Notes: a model not told the origin generated them from the letters alone. 64,000 bases of DNA from Curtobacterium sp. MCJR17_020 (GCF_003234365.2 NZ_CP126260.1:3224001-3288000); one strand, 5' to 3'; positions 33,099 to 41,630 are shown, numbered from the stretch's first letter. Numbers and translations are program-made.

Positions 33099-33652
33099 TG
33101 GGTCCGAAACGAGCGCCCTGGCCATTTGTGACGACGGTCGTACTGCTGATGAGCTGGACGGCACTGAGCATTGTGGAGTCGTTGTCTCCGCACGCTTTGT
33201 CGAGTCGTGATCCTGCCGCAGTGAAGGTGCGAGATGCGGTGCTGACAATCGCGCCACAGCGCTGGGAGTTCTTCACCGCGTCTTCCAAGGGCAGGCAATA
33301 CGTTGCCTACCGCACGCGGACAGGCGAATCGGCGCTTTCGCTGCCGCAAGGAAGAGCAACGAACATGTTCGGCGTCTCGCGCGCGCAGCGTGCGCAGGGT
33401 CCTGAGCTGGCAGCGCTGCATCAGCAGGTGGCGAACTGGAATAAGTGCGTGGACAAGTCTGCGTCTCATAAGTGCATCCGACAGGCAGCCGAAGAGCGAC
33501 CGCAGACTCTGAGGAATGGGGCGAAGCGGAAGACTCTCTGCGGAGATCTCCTCCTCGCTCAGGAAAAGGCGACTCCGTTCGAGTTCCGTAGCTTCGATCT
33601 CCCGAATTTCCGGGTGCTGCAGGCTGCACGTGTGGAGGTGTCGTGCAACTGA
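33098..33652 (+). CDS. SdpA-like maturation protein
   Basis: 184 residues with one N-terminal membrane helix (WPFVTTVVLLMSWTALSIVE) and a soluble domain. APQRWEFFTASSKGRQYVAY is the P-Q-x-W-x-F-F-T block of the SdpA family. Four cysteines follow (WNKCVD, HKCIR, TLCGD, VSCN). In Bacillus, SdpA with SdpB is needed to make active SDP from SdpC. The start overlaps toxin gene 2 by one base and the end overlaps sdpB by 10 nt. Confidence 0.75.
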   Translation: MGPKRAPWPFVTTVVLLMSWTALSIVESLSPHALSSRDPAAVKVRDAVLTIAPQRWEFFTASSKGRQYVAYRTRTGESALSLPQGRATNMFGVSRAQRAQGPELAALHQQVANWNKCVDKSASHKCIRQAAEERPQTLRNGAKRKTLCGDLLLAQEKATPFEFRSFDLPNFRVLQAARVEVSCN

Positions 33653-34605
33653 TCTTCGCTGAGGTGAGCGGGCCCCGGCTGCGGCGCACCCTCCGCAGCT
33701 TTGACCTTCAGACGCTCCGCTTCAGCGGCTTTCGGGGAACGCTCGTCCTGGCTCAACTCACGATCCTCGTGGCAACGCCGTACGACGCGTTGATGCAGAC
33801 TCTGGTGGGAAGCGAAGCCGGTCCGGTCTGTGGTGGACTGAGAAACGCGTCGACGTACTGCCTCGGACGTTCCATGCCCGATGGACTCGTCACATCCGCC
33901 ATGGTCATGATCCTCATCGGGGTTGCGATCGGGATTGCGCCGACCGTCACGGCGATCCTGCACGCGTGGGTTGCGTTTTCGATCGCAGGGTCGATCTCGC
34001 TCCCCGACGGTGGCGACCAAGCGGCCGCGGTGTGCACCCTGCTCCTCGTCGCCGTCAGTTTTGCCGACCAACGTCGCTGGCTGCTCGGTCCACCGCAGAC
34101 CGTCGGGAGCTGGCGCCGACAAGTAGCGCTCGCAGGTCTCATGGTCATGCGGGTCCAGGTCGCTGCGATCTACTTCAACGCCGCGATCGCCAAGCTGTTC
34201 GCGCCAGAATGGGCCGACGGCACTGCCGAGTACTACGTTCTTCGGGACCCGTTCTTCGGGGCGAGTGGACCGCTTGCTCCTGTGCTGCAAGCTGCAACCA
34301 CACTCCCCGCGGTGACGGTGGGCGCGACCTGGGGTGCGGTGATCGCCGAGATCGCGATCGGTGTCCTGATCCTGTGTGGCGCGCGGAGTCGGTCGATCGC
34401 CTTCGTCCTGTGCGTGGCGCTGCACGGGGCGATCATCATCACGATGGGGCTCTGGAGTTTCGGGCTGATCATGATTGCGATCGTCGGCATCGCCGCGATG
34501 CCGTACACGCCGCATGAGCAGACGCACCAGGTCTGGTCCCGCCTCGGCAGAAGGCACCACGCCACCATGAACAGCCCCAGCATGAATGGCGCTGGCGTCC
34601 GGTGA
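33643..34605 (+). CDS. SdpB-like multi-pass membrane maturation protein
   Basis: 320 residues from GTG 33643 with GGAGG upstream. About seven to eight membrane helices. VQVAAIYFNAAIAKLFAPEW then GTAEYYVLRDPFFG resemble the HTTM/gamma-carboxylase-like core of the SdpB family (Y-x-x-AA-x-K motif). It overlaps sdpA and the DUF1648 gene. With SdpA it should convert the SdpC-like precursors to active peptides in the membrane. Confidence 0.75.
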   Translation: MQLIFAEVSGPRLRRTLRSFDLQTLRFSGFRGTLVLAQLTILVATPYDALMQTLVGSEAGPVCGGLRNASTYCLGRSMPDGLVTSAMVMILIGVAIGIAPTVTAILHAWVAFSIAGSISLPDGGDQAAAVCTLLLVAVSFADQRRWLLGPPQTVGSWRRQVALAGLMVMRVQVAAIYFNAAIAKLFAPEWADGTAEYYVLRDPFFGASGPLAPVLQAATTLPAVTVGATWGAVIAEIAIGVLILCGARSRSIAFVLCVALHGAIIITMGLWSFGLIMIAIVGIAAMPYTPHEQTHQVWSRLGRRHHATMNSPSMNGAGVR

Positions 34606-35030
34606 GCGCGCAGCACGTGCGTATCGCGTCTCTTGGCTCCCTAGCCGCGGCCGTCCCCGTCTTCATCGAGATCGCAGTCACGAGTGCGTGGTGGAACCGA
34701 CTCCCTGATCGGATCGCTACGACCTTCGGTACGGACGGCAGCGCGAGCGGATACGGCACACCGTTGGGTACAGCAACGCTTCTCGCTGCCGTGCAAACCC
34801 CCTTTCTCATCGCGGCGGTCGGATCTGCCTTCGCTCGAGATCGGCGAAAAGGTCGGATCGCCTGCGCGGTGACTGCTGGATTCATCGCCACCGTGGCGAT
34901 CAGCTGGCTGATCATCGCGGGAGTCGCGGCCTCGACCGTGGCACCAGCAGCGTGGTGGGCAATCCTGGCGGGCCCGGCGTGGGCAGTCGTTCCCTACTGG
35001 CTGCTACGACCCGACAAGGAGGCAGTATGA
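34602..35030 (+). CDS. DUF1648 membrane protein, candidate immunity
   Basis: 142 residues, four membrane helices. NRLPDRIATTFGTDGSASGYG is the DUF1648 signature, the N-terminal module of SdpI, the SDP immunity protein of Bacillus. The SdpI module itself is absent here; a stand-alone SdpI gene is at 42931. It overlaps sdpB (GTGA) and the CPBP gene (ATGA). Immunity is inferred from family and position. Confidence 0.72.
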   Translation: MSAQHVRIASLGSLAAAVPVFIEIAVTSAWWNRLPDRIATTFGTDGSASGYGTPLGTATLLAAVQTPFLIAAVGSAFARDRRKGRIACAVTAGFIATVAISWLIIAGVAASTVAPAAWWAILAGPAWAVVPYWLLRPDKEAV

Positions 35031-36019
35031 GGCAGATCACGGCACGAAAGGACGAGAGGGAGACCACAGCTGGGAGTTCGCGTGGCACACGATGGGGTGC
35101 GATCAGCGTGTTCGTGTCCCTGGCCTATGGTGCGGCGTGGGTGCTGCTCTGGCCAGCAATCCAGACAAGCGCGGATCTCTCGGACCCCGTCGGGAGCCCT
35201 GGCGCGTACATCGGGACCGTCGCGATGATGTTCACACCGGGTCTCGCAGCCCTGCTGGTCGCGGTCGCGCTCCAACGTCGCCGTGGGAAAGCGATCCTGG
35301 TTGAGCTTGGGCTGACGGGATTCTTCACGCGTCAAGCCTGGCGCTTCGCTCTCGCCGGCGTCACCGGAGCTGTTGTGCTGATCTCCGGCAGTTGGGGCCT
35401 CGGGATGCTGTTCGGGTGGGTGCAGCTCGACCCCGAACAATCTGTGGCGAAAGAACTCATCGTTCGAGTCACGGGCGAGCAACCGCCGATACCGATGGCG
35501 CTCCTGGCGCTGCTTCAGCTGGTGAATCTCCCGATCGGGATTGCCATCACCGCGATCGCTGCGACCGGCGAAGAAGTCGGTTGGCGCGGCTGGCTCCTCC
35601 CGAAACTACTGCCGCTCGGTCCCGGATGGGCGCTGAGCGTGAGCGGCGCTATCTGGGGCCTTTGGCACGCCCCCGCGATCCTGCTCGGCCTGAACTTCGA
35701 GCAACGCAATCCGCTCGGGATCATCATGATGATGATCGGCTGCGTCGGTGCGGGGGTGTTAATTGGTTGGCTACGGCTTGCGAGCGGATCGCTTCTGCCC
35801 TGCGTGCTCGCACATGCGGCACTCAACAGCTTCGCCACGTACCAGTCCGTGCTCTTCCCCCCATTCGACCAACGCCTTGTCGGGCCGCTCGCCATCACCG
35901 GGTGGATCGTCATGACGCTCCTGATCACGTCATGCATGTTGCGGGCAACTCGACGTCGGCAGCGACATGACTCAGAACAGGGCGGCCGTGAGATCCGCGA
36001 CACCGCGGTGTCCCCGTAG
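35027..36019 (+). CDS. CPBP family intramembrane metalloprotease (Abi-like)
   Basis: 330 residues with eight or so membrane helices. Motif 1 is ATGEEVGWRGWLLP (Glu-Glu about residues 182-183, Arg), motif 2 GLWHAPAI with the first His, motif 3 AHAALNSFATY with the second His, all needed for a CPBP (Rce1-like) protease. AAGGAGG precedes ATG 35027. CPBP proteins beside peptide bacteriocins act in immunity or precursor maturation. As last gene of the overlapping operon it probably serves the SDP-like peptides. Confidence 0.82.
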   Translation: MRQITARKDERETTAGSSRGTRWGAISVFVSLAYGAAWVLLWPAIQTSADLSDPVGSPGAYIGTVAMMFTPGLAALLVAVALQRRRGKAILVELGLTGFFTRQAWRFALAGVTGAVVLISGSWGLGMLFGWVQLDPEQSVAKELIVRVTGEQPPIPMALLALLQLVNLPIGIAITAIAATGEEVGWRGWLLPKLLPLGPGWALSVSGAIWGLWHAPAILLGLNFEQRNPLGIIMMMIGCVGAGVLIGWLRLASGSLLPCVLAHAALNSFATYQSVLFPPFDQRLVGPLAITGWIVMTLLITSCMLRATRRRQRHDSEQGGREIRDTAVSP

Positions 36020-36143
36020 CCGATCGGATGTCCGAGGAACTCACCGGGCGACCTCGGCCCCGGACCACAACGATCGGGTCCACACCGCCGATCCGGAGGA
36101 CGGCGTCTGCGCCGGGTCAAACTAGGGGGCGTTGACTACGCTC

Positions 36144-36569
36144 ATGATCGCCAAGGGCATCATCCACCAGGTCGAGAATGCGACTGTCCGGGATCGCAAC
36201 GGTGTGTCGGTCGGCAAGGTCGTGCAGGTGTTCCCCTCCGACGAGGACGGCAGTGCTGCCTACGTCTGTGTCGCAGCGGGACTGCTCGGGCGTCACCAGG
36301 CGCTCGTCCCGGTCGACGACGCCACGTTCGACGGCACGGACGTGCACGTCGGGTACACGAAGGACGCGATCAAGGGCGCGCCGTCCCTCGGAACCGGACG
36401 CACCTTGTCCCTTGCCGAGGCAAACGCCGTCCGCAATCACTTCGGGCTGTTTCCCGCCGGCGCGGCGACCGGTGACATGCGTGACCCACACGAGAACCTC
36501 GATCAGGCTGGGACCGGTCTTGCGGGCGCGGACGACACCGAGGACGCAGGGACGACGCGGCCGAACTGA
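36144..36569 (+). CDS. PRC-barrel domain protein, copy 1
   Basis: 141 residues from ATG 36144. NATVRDRNGVSVGKVVQVFP is the opening strand-turn-strand of a PRC barrel; GRHQALVPVDDATFDGTDVH and YTKDAIKGAPSL follow, then EANAVRNHFGL and an acidic disordered tail. PRC-barrel proteins of this kind are small stress- or RNA-associated proteins without known activity. A close paralogue is at 43414-43839; both have GCGTTGACTACG just upstream. The stop codon overlaps the first bases of the mesD repeat B. Confidence 0.75.
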   Translation: MIAKGIIHQVENATVRDRNGVSVGKVVQVFPSDEDGSAAYVCVAAGLLGRHQALVPVDDATFDGTDVHVGYTKDAIKGAPSLGTGRTLSLAEANAVRNHFGLFPAGAATGDMRDPHENLDQAGTGLAGADDTEDAGTTRPN

Positions 36570-37083
36570 GCCCGCCTTCACTGTCTTCCACGATGAGGTG
36601 CAGGACTGGGGTGTGGCCGCGCTCGAACGCGCGACCGAGGGCCTGCGCGCCGAGACCGCCGTGCACATCTGTTACGGCTACGGCATCGAGGCCAACAACA
36701 AGTGGAAGGAAACGCTCGGAGCCGAGTGGCGTCAGTACGAGCAGTCGTTCCCGCTGCTGCAGCAGTCGTCCATCGACATCGTCTCGCTCGAGTGCATCCA
36801 CTCGCACGTGCCGCTCGAGCTCGTCGAGCTCATCCGGGGGAAGAAGGTCATGCTCGGGGCGATCGACGTCGCGACCGAGACCGTGGAGACCCCGGACGAG
36901 GTCGCGGAGGTGCTGCGTCGGGCGCTCGAGTTCGTCGACGCGGACAAGCTCATCCCGAGCTCGAACTGCGGGATGGCACCGCTGGCGCGGAACGCCGCGC
37001 TCGACAAGCTCAGTGCGCTGTCCGCTGGTGCGGACATCGTGCGGGCAGAGCTCGTCGGCGCGGCGGTCCAGGCTGCGCGCTAG
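36568..37083 (+). pseudogene. 3' fragment of mesD (codons 179 to end), copy B
   Basis: No start codon; the frame begins inside at EPAF (here preceded by a PRC-gene stop) and runs to the normal C terminus. The first 110 bp are identical to mesD 31174-31283, then identity falls to roughly 93% with silent third-base changes, and homology continues about 120 bp past the stop. All zinc ligands in the fragment are intact, so loss is by truncation only. This is what insertion of a circle carrying a mesD 3' piece, or a site-specific element in mesD, would leave at the far end. Confidence 0.88.
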
Positions 37084-37100
37084 CGTCCCGGTCCGACCGG

Positions 37101-37130
37101 ACGGCTCGCCTCGGCAACGGGGCGGGCCGT
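37101..37130 (+). terminator. Hairpin after the mesD fragment
   Basis: ACGGCTCGCC (37101-37110) pairs with GGCGGGCCGT (37121-37130) with one G-T pair. It takes the place of the hairpin after intact mesD at 31704-31739, so the duplication includes the terminator. Confidence 0.6.
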
Positions 37131-37212
37131 CTTCCATGTCTCGCCCGGCAGGGGCTCGCGTCTCGGGACGGTCTGGAGGCGCGGCTCGGTTCCGGTGGTC
37201 AGGTCGCGGTCC

Positions 37213-37710
37213 TCACTCCTGACTGTCGAGGCTCATCTTCTCGAAGTCCCCCGCGATGCACTGTGAGCTGCCATCGATCGTGTACCCGCGGGGATCCGCA
37301 CGGAAGTCGGAGGAGCTCACCGGACCGCCCCTGCCCCGGACGCCGAGGATCGGGTCCTCGCCGCCGGTCTGGTACCGCTCGGTCGTGACCCCGAGCTCCT
37401 TCCAGTGCTGTTCCACCGCCTCGACGTCGGCCTTCGGGTCAGCGCTCGCGGAGCGGACCTTGGCGTAGACGTACTGGACGCCCTCTTGCCCAAGACCCCG
37501 GCCGCACTTCCCGAGCCCCGGACCGTCGCTGACTTCCCAGCCGTCACCGACCACGTCGGTCGAACCCTCGACGAACGTGACGATGGACTGCTTCGCTTCT
37601 TTCGTGTTCATGCCAGACCCTTCGCTGCAACCAGTGAGAACGGCGACAGCGAGCAGTACGGCTCCTGTCGTCCGGAGGACGGAGACGGCTTTCGCCCGTG
37701 GTGGCTTCAT
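37213..37710 (-). CDS. Lipoprotein, paralogue 2, downstream of the WXG/DUF1023 gene
   Basis: 165 residues. Signal MKPPRAKAVSVLRTTG, hydrophobic AVLLAVAVL and lipobox LTGC (Cys28). The mature region has EAKQSIVTFVEGST, DGPGLGKCG, ADPKADVEAVEQHWKELGV, RYQTGGEDPILGVRGRGGPV and a late SSQC. The two mature cysteines recur in all three paralogues. The gene starts 46 nt after the DUF1023 gene on the same strand, so the two form an operon. A surface lipoprotein beside a secreted hydrolase may be its immunity protein; this is inference. Confidence 0.78.
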   Translation of the reverse strand: MKPPRAKAVSVLRTTGAVLLAVAVLTGCSEGSGMNTKEAKQSIVTFVEGSTDVVGDGWEVSDGPGLGKCGRGLGQEGVQYVYAKVRSASADPKADVEAVEQHWKELGVTTERYQTGGEDPILGVRGRGGPVSSSDFRADPRGYTIDGSSQCIAGDFEKMSLDSQE

Positions 37711-37756
37711 CTGGGAGTTCCTTCCAGATCACTTTGCTTCCGCGAAATCGGCATGA

Positions 37757-39643
37757 TCAGTTCGTCAATCGTTCGGGCTGGCCGGTCGTGGCGTACGCGA
37801 CGTTCTGCAACGACTGCGTGTCTTCATCGAGGTAACCGCCGCCGTACCAGGTGTGCACGCCGTGGTCGCGGACGGGCTTGAGGCCGGGCGCCCCGTCAGC
37901 GCCAAAGCTCGTCGCGCCGAACTCCGGAGCAGTCGGATCCTGATGATGGTCAGAGCTGAAGTCACGCCCAACCGCCGCCCATTCGTCGCCACTCCAATGT
38001 TCGATGATCGGCTTCACCACTTCTGCTTGCCCCGCGTACACCGCATCCGCGTGGATCTCGTCTGCTTCGTGGATGCTGTCCGGGATCCCAGCCGAAGCAA
38101 TGGTGGTGAACGAATCCACGTGCACGCCCTCGGTCGTGAGCGCGTAGGACGCGGTCGTGGTGCCGTAGGAGTGTCCGAGGACGTTGACCGTCGGCATCGT
38201 ATCGGCTCTCGTCGCGTCGAGGCCCTTGATCGACGCGGCCAACTTCTCGCCGCCGGCCTTCGCGTAGTCACTGCCGAAGACGGCGGTGCTCGCCGGCGGG
38301 ACGGGCGGTGCTTCGTACCCCATCCACGCGACGACGGCATTCGTGGTGCCGCGTCCTGCGGGAGCGGCCTTTGCCTGCTCGCTGTAGACGTTCTGAGCGG
38401 CATCCGCCCAATCGGTCATGCTGCCCGTGCTCGATCCCATTCCCGGCACCGCCCAGGTGACGTTCGTGGCTTCGTCGAGATCTCCGATGGACACCGCAGC
38501 CAGGGGTGGATGGTCTGCGCTGAGTACCGTGAGGCTTCGCTGGCCCTTGCGGCCGTTGGGGTTGAGTGATGCCTTGATCGATTCGAGTGCGGAGAGGTCT
38601 TCCGCGTTCTTGCGCGCCTCCGCGCTGTAGGTGCGGTCCGGGCGGCCAAGGTCGTCCAGGAACTTCTTCGCGGAGGCGATCCGGCGGTCGAGTACGGCGA
38701 CGTTCGCAGCTCCGCGCGCCCAGTACGGCGCCCCTTCCAGATTCCCCAGAGTGGTCAGCACCGAGGTCGGGAGGAGTGCGAGGTCCGCAGCGTCCGCCCT
38801 CGTCAGACCGAGATCCGCCCACCTCGCCGCGACCTGCGTCGGGGTCAAGTCGTCAGCGAAGAGCCGCTGAACATCGCGGATGAGCTCGTCGTCGGTCGCC
38901 TTGTCGATCCTGGCGTTCGTCAGCGACCCGCCGCTCCCGGCTTGCTCGAACGCGTCCGCGATGCGGTCGATCCATGCGGCATCGGCTCGGTTCTCCTCGA
39001 GGAAGCGATCGAACCCAGTCACGAAGGTGCACCCCTCGATCAGCACCCAGGAACACGAAGCGGTGAACGCCGTCCATGCACTGGCGAGCGTTGCGGCCTT
39101 TGACTCGGCAGCCGCGTCGTTCGCCCGGCTGACGATACTGAAGTCGCGCAGTGGCGCCGGGTCCGCTGAGCTTCGACCGTGTCCCGTGCCGCCTCCGGAC
39201 CGCCTGCGTTCCCGAGGTGCGAACGCCGCATGGATCGACGGCGGTCGGACCGCAACCTCCGACGGTTTCGGCGCACGGATCGCGACTGGGGGCAGAGTGG
39301 TGGTGGCGAGCAGGGAGGTCGCTGCGGCGTGCTGGCGTTCGCGTTCGGCTTCGTTCCAAGCATCGAGTGCGTCCAGCCGTTCCTCCTCAGCCTGCGCGGA
39401 GGACTTGGCGTCGCGCACCTGACCGACGAGGTCATCCAGGACGGACGCCAACTTGCCCCGGTCGGTCGACTCAGTCGAGGCGGACTCGGTGAACCGGTCC
39501 GCGTAGGCTCCGGAAAAGTCAGCCGCTGCTTCCTCGACGGCGGACCGACGAGCCCCCGACTGAGCGCGGAGCTCGTCCTTCGCCGACGTGGCCGCTCTGA
39601 CGACGGCGTCTGCCGCGGCCGCGTCGAACTCGATCTTCCCCAT
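37757..39643 (-). CDS. WXG100-like N domain fused to DUF1023 alpha/beta hydrolase
   Basis: 628 residues. Residues 1-115 are a long helical hairpin of WXG/ESX type (KIEFDAAAADAVVRAATSAK; the W-x-G turn is replaced) with a basic, proline-rich linker to about 165. A hydrophobic stretch follows near 195-215 and another helical region. The C-terminal part is DUF1023: nucleophile elbow VLGHSYGTT with Ser about 492, and His near 597 in VHTWYGGGY. Such proteins are thought to leave by type VII-like secretion and to act on lipids or esters, in some cases as antibacterial toxins. It is read with the lipoprotein gene 46 nt downstream. Start ATG 39643. Confidence 0.75.
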   Translation of the reverse strand: MGKIEFDAAAADAVVRAATSAKDELRAQSGARRSAVEEAAADFSGAYADRFTESASTESTDRGKLASVLDDLVGQVRDAKSSAQAEEERLDALDAWNEAERERQHAAATSLLATTTLPPVAIRAPKPSEVAVRPPSIHAAFAPRERRRSGGGTGHGRSSADPAPLRDFSIVSRANDAAAESKAATLASAWTAFTASCSWVLIEGCTFVTGFDRFLEENRADAAWIDRIADAFEQAGSGGSLTNARIDKATDDELIRDVQRLFADDLTPTQVAARWADLGLTRADAADLALLPTSVLTTLGNLEGAPYWARGAANVAVLDRRIASAKKFLDDLGRPDRTYSAEARKNAEDLSALESIKASLNPNGRKGQRSLTVLSADHPPLAAVSIGDLDEATNVTWAVPGMGSSTGSMTDWADAAQNVYSEQAKAAPAGRGTTNAVVAWMGYEAPPVPPASTAVFGSDYAKAGGEKLAASIKGLDATRADTMPTVNVLGHSYGTTTASYALTTEGVHVDSFTTIASAGIPDSIHEADEIHADAVYAGQAEVVKPIIEHWSGDEWAAVGRDFSSDHHQDPTAPEFGATSFGADGAPGLKPVRDHGVHTWYGGGYLDEDTQSLQNVAYATTGQPERLTN

Positions 39644-39761
39644 GACGTCCCCCTCAGGCCCACCCCGGTCCGATCTCTGACCCTACCCCGAAGCGTCGCC
39701 GAAGCATGTGTTCTACACAACAGTGAGCTGTCGAGAGCATCGTTCCGGTGCCCGGTGCTCA

Positions 39762-40784
39762 CTAATTGTATGAGGCCATGACGTTGGTGACGCCGGTGCG
39801 GAGACGAGTAGCGGGTGGCATGTTGCCGGCGGTGGTGTGGGGCCGATGGTAGTTGTAGTGCACGTTCCACACCTTCAGGGCGTCCGCGCGCTGCTGTTCT
39901 GAGGTGAAGGTGCGGGCGTAGAGGAACTCGTCGGCGAGGATCCGGTTGTAGCGCTCAACCTTCCCGTTATGCCGGGGCGTGTAGGGCCGTGTCCGTTGGT
40001 GCCGGGACGCGTGTGCGAGCACGATGCGGTGGAACCGGTCGGCGCGGTAGTTGGAGCCGTTGTCGGTCACGACCCTCGTCAACCGGGTGATGCCGTGCGC
40101 TTGGAAGAACGCTCTCGCGCGGGTGAAGAACCCGATCGTGGTCGCCGCGGTCTCATCCGGCAGGTGCTCGGTGTAGGCCAGCCTCGAGTACCCGTCGATC
40201 GCGGAGTGCAGGAACACATACCCGGGGCGTTTCCCACCTGTCGCGCGGTCCTTCGTGCGTGCCCGGCCGGTGGCGCGGTGTTGGTCGGAGCCGCGGCCGT
40301 GGACGCGCCAGCCGCCGCCGTCAGGGATCCGGCCGACCTTCTTCACGTCCAGGTGCACCATGTGCCCCGGATACCGGGCCGTGATCGTCCGCGGCGTCCG
40401 ATTTACCTCCCCGTCGGGGTCGATGTGGCGGCGACGGTTCAACCCGAGCCGGTCCAGAACCCGGGTTACCGTCCGCACCGAGATGACCACCTGGTCTGCG
40501 GCGAGTTCGGTCACGATGCGGCGAGCCGAGTGCTTGCCGTCACGGCGGAGTTGCTCGATCCGAGACACGACGTGCGCGGGCGTCGCGGTCGGTGACGTTC
40601 CGGGCGCGCTGGAGCGGTCCTCGAGACCGAGACCGCCGTGCTGCCGCCACCGGTTCACCCACTTCGACGCGCACGCCCGTGAGATGCCCATCTCGGCGGC
40701 GACATGGCTGATGGGGCGGGTGCGGCAGCGTTCGATGAGGCGGCGGCGGCCCTCGACGGACAGCGGGGCGTTACGGTGGGTCAC
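39762..40784 (-). CDS. IS481 family transposase
   Basis: 340 residues. N-terminal helix-turn-helix (RTRPISHVAAEMGISRACAS) and a DDE integrase core: first Asp in HSAIDGYSRLAY, second in VVTDNGSNYRAD, and Glu in NGKVERYNRILADE. GTG start. The last codon AAT and the TAG stop use flanking DNA: the IS ends at 39766, and the stop is read from the target duplication. The protein matches copy 2 residue for residue. Confidence 0.92.
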   Translation of the reverse strand: MTHRNAPLSVEGRRRLIERCRTRPISHVAAEMGISRACASKWVNRWRQHGGLGLEDRSSAPGTSPTATPAHVVSRIEQLRRDGKHSARRIVTELAADQVVISVRTVTRVLDRLGLNRRRHIDPDGEVNRTPRTITARYPGHMVHLDVKKVGRIPDGGGWRVHGRGSDQHRATGRARTKDRATGGKRPGYVFLHSAIDGYSRLAYTEHLPDETAATTIGFFTRARAFFQAHGITRLTRVVTDNGSNYRADRFHRIVLAHASRHQRTRPYTPRHNGKVERYNRILADEFLYARTFTSEQQRADALKVWNVHYNYHRPHTTAGNMPPATRLRTGVTNVMASYN

Positions 40785-40891
40785 GAAGCGGGTCCTTGCA
40801 GGTCGGAACGGTTGTCAGCACTTCCATCCAACCGACAACGGACCCGCTTCTTCACACCCACCCGACGTCTACAACGTCATGACCCACAACA
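39766..40891 (-). mobile_element. IS481-family insertion sequence, copy 1 (1126 bp)
   Basis: Ends TTGTATGAGGCCATGACG and CGTCATGACCCACAACA are imperfect inverted repeats. A 5-bp direct repeat ACTAA flanks it (39761-39765 and 40892-40896), so it transposed here in one piece. Its sequence is identical in length and encoded protein to copy 2 at 50106-51231. It lies between the DUF1023 gene and lipoprotein paralogue 3. Confidence 0.9.
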
Positions 40892-40975
40892 ACTAATACG
40901 CGATCTCGACCGCGATGTGCAGTGTCTCAGTAGCCTCGCTCACGCCACCATCAACCAAGAAGGAAAGCTCACGAA

Positions 40976-41554
40976 GTGAACCCCGCATCAGCAAGTCCTT
41001 CGAGCTCTCTGATCACGAGCAGCGACTCGGCTCGACGCATGATCCAACGGATTCCCCAGCTGCTGGCCGTTCGATCGTCGGCCACCATCGCCGTGATCGC
41101 CACAGCGGTTTTTTCACTGACCGGATGCGACGGAGGAACCGCCGTGGAGAGGGAGCAGACCCCGGCCCAGGCAAAGGAGGCCGTCGTGGCGATCGTCGAC
41201 GACACCGCGAATGCGGTCGGTGGTGCGTGGTCGGTGGCGAGCGGACCGGCAGTGCAGGGCTGCAATCGCGACAGCGGCGGACGCGGCGCTGCGTACTTCA
41301 CCACGAAGATGCGGGAGCAGCGCAGCGGCGATCCCGCCGAAGACGTGGCGAACGTCGAACGGCTCTGGAAGGAGAAGGGGATAGAGACCGAGCGACACAA
41401 GAGCGGCGGCGCGGAACCGACGCTCGGCCTCCGAGGTGTCGGTGGCCCGATGAAGAGCATCGACTTCCTCGCCGACGAACGCGGGTACAGTCTCGACGCC
41501 GTTTCTTCCTGCACCGCTGGCGACGCGGAGGAGCTACAGCGCAACGGGGAGTGA
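40976..41554 (+). CDS. Lipoprotein, paralogue 3
   Basis: 192 residues from GTG 40976 (AAGGAAAG upstream), or 171 from ATG 41039. Hydrophobic helix ATIAVIATAVFS and lipobox LTGC. The mature region repeats the family order: QAKEAVVAIVDDTA, SGPAVQGCN, DPAEDVANVERLWKEKGI, HKSGGAEPTLGLRGVGGPM and a final SSC. It is the most diverged paralogue. It has no DUF1023 partner directly attached; IS481 copy 1 stands between. The decayed mesD piece follows its stop by 15 nt. Confidence 0.72.
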   Translation: MNPASASPSSSLITSSDSARRMIQRIPQLLAVRSSATIAVIATAVFSLTGCDGGTAVEREQTPAQAKEAVVAIVDDTANAVGGAWSVASGPAVQGCNRDSGGRGAAYFTTKMREQRSGDPAEDVANVERLWKEKGIETERHKSGGAEPTLGLRGVGGPMKSIDFLADERGYSLDAVSSCTAGDAEELQRNGE

Positions 41555-41569
41555 TCCAAGAGGCGCGAG

Positions 41570-41625
41570 CTGTCTTCCTCGACGAAGTACAGGACTGGGG
41601 CGTGGCCACACTCGAACGCGTAGCC
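41570..41625 (+). repeat. Decayed mesD segment, copy C
   Basis: About 56 bp aligned in frame with mesD 31187-31242 at roughly 80% identity: CTGTCTTCC and CAGGACTGGGG are exact, and most differences are at third codon positions. It still reads VFLDEVQDWGVATLERV against VFHDEVQDWGVAALERA. It is not part of any gene. It marks a third mesD-derived junction and the right edge of the lipoprotein/DUF1023 segment. Confidence 0.75.
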
Positions 41626-41630
41626 GCTCA

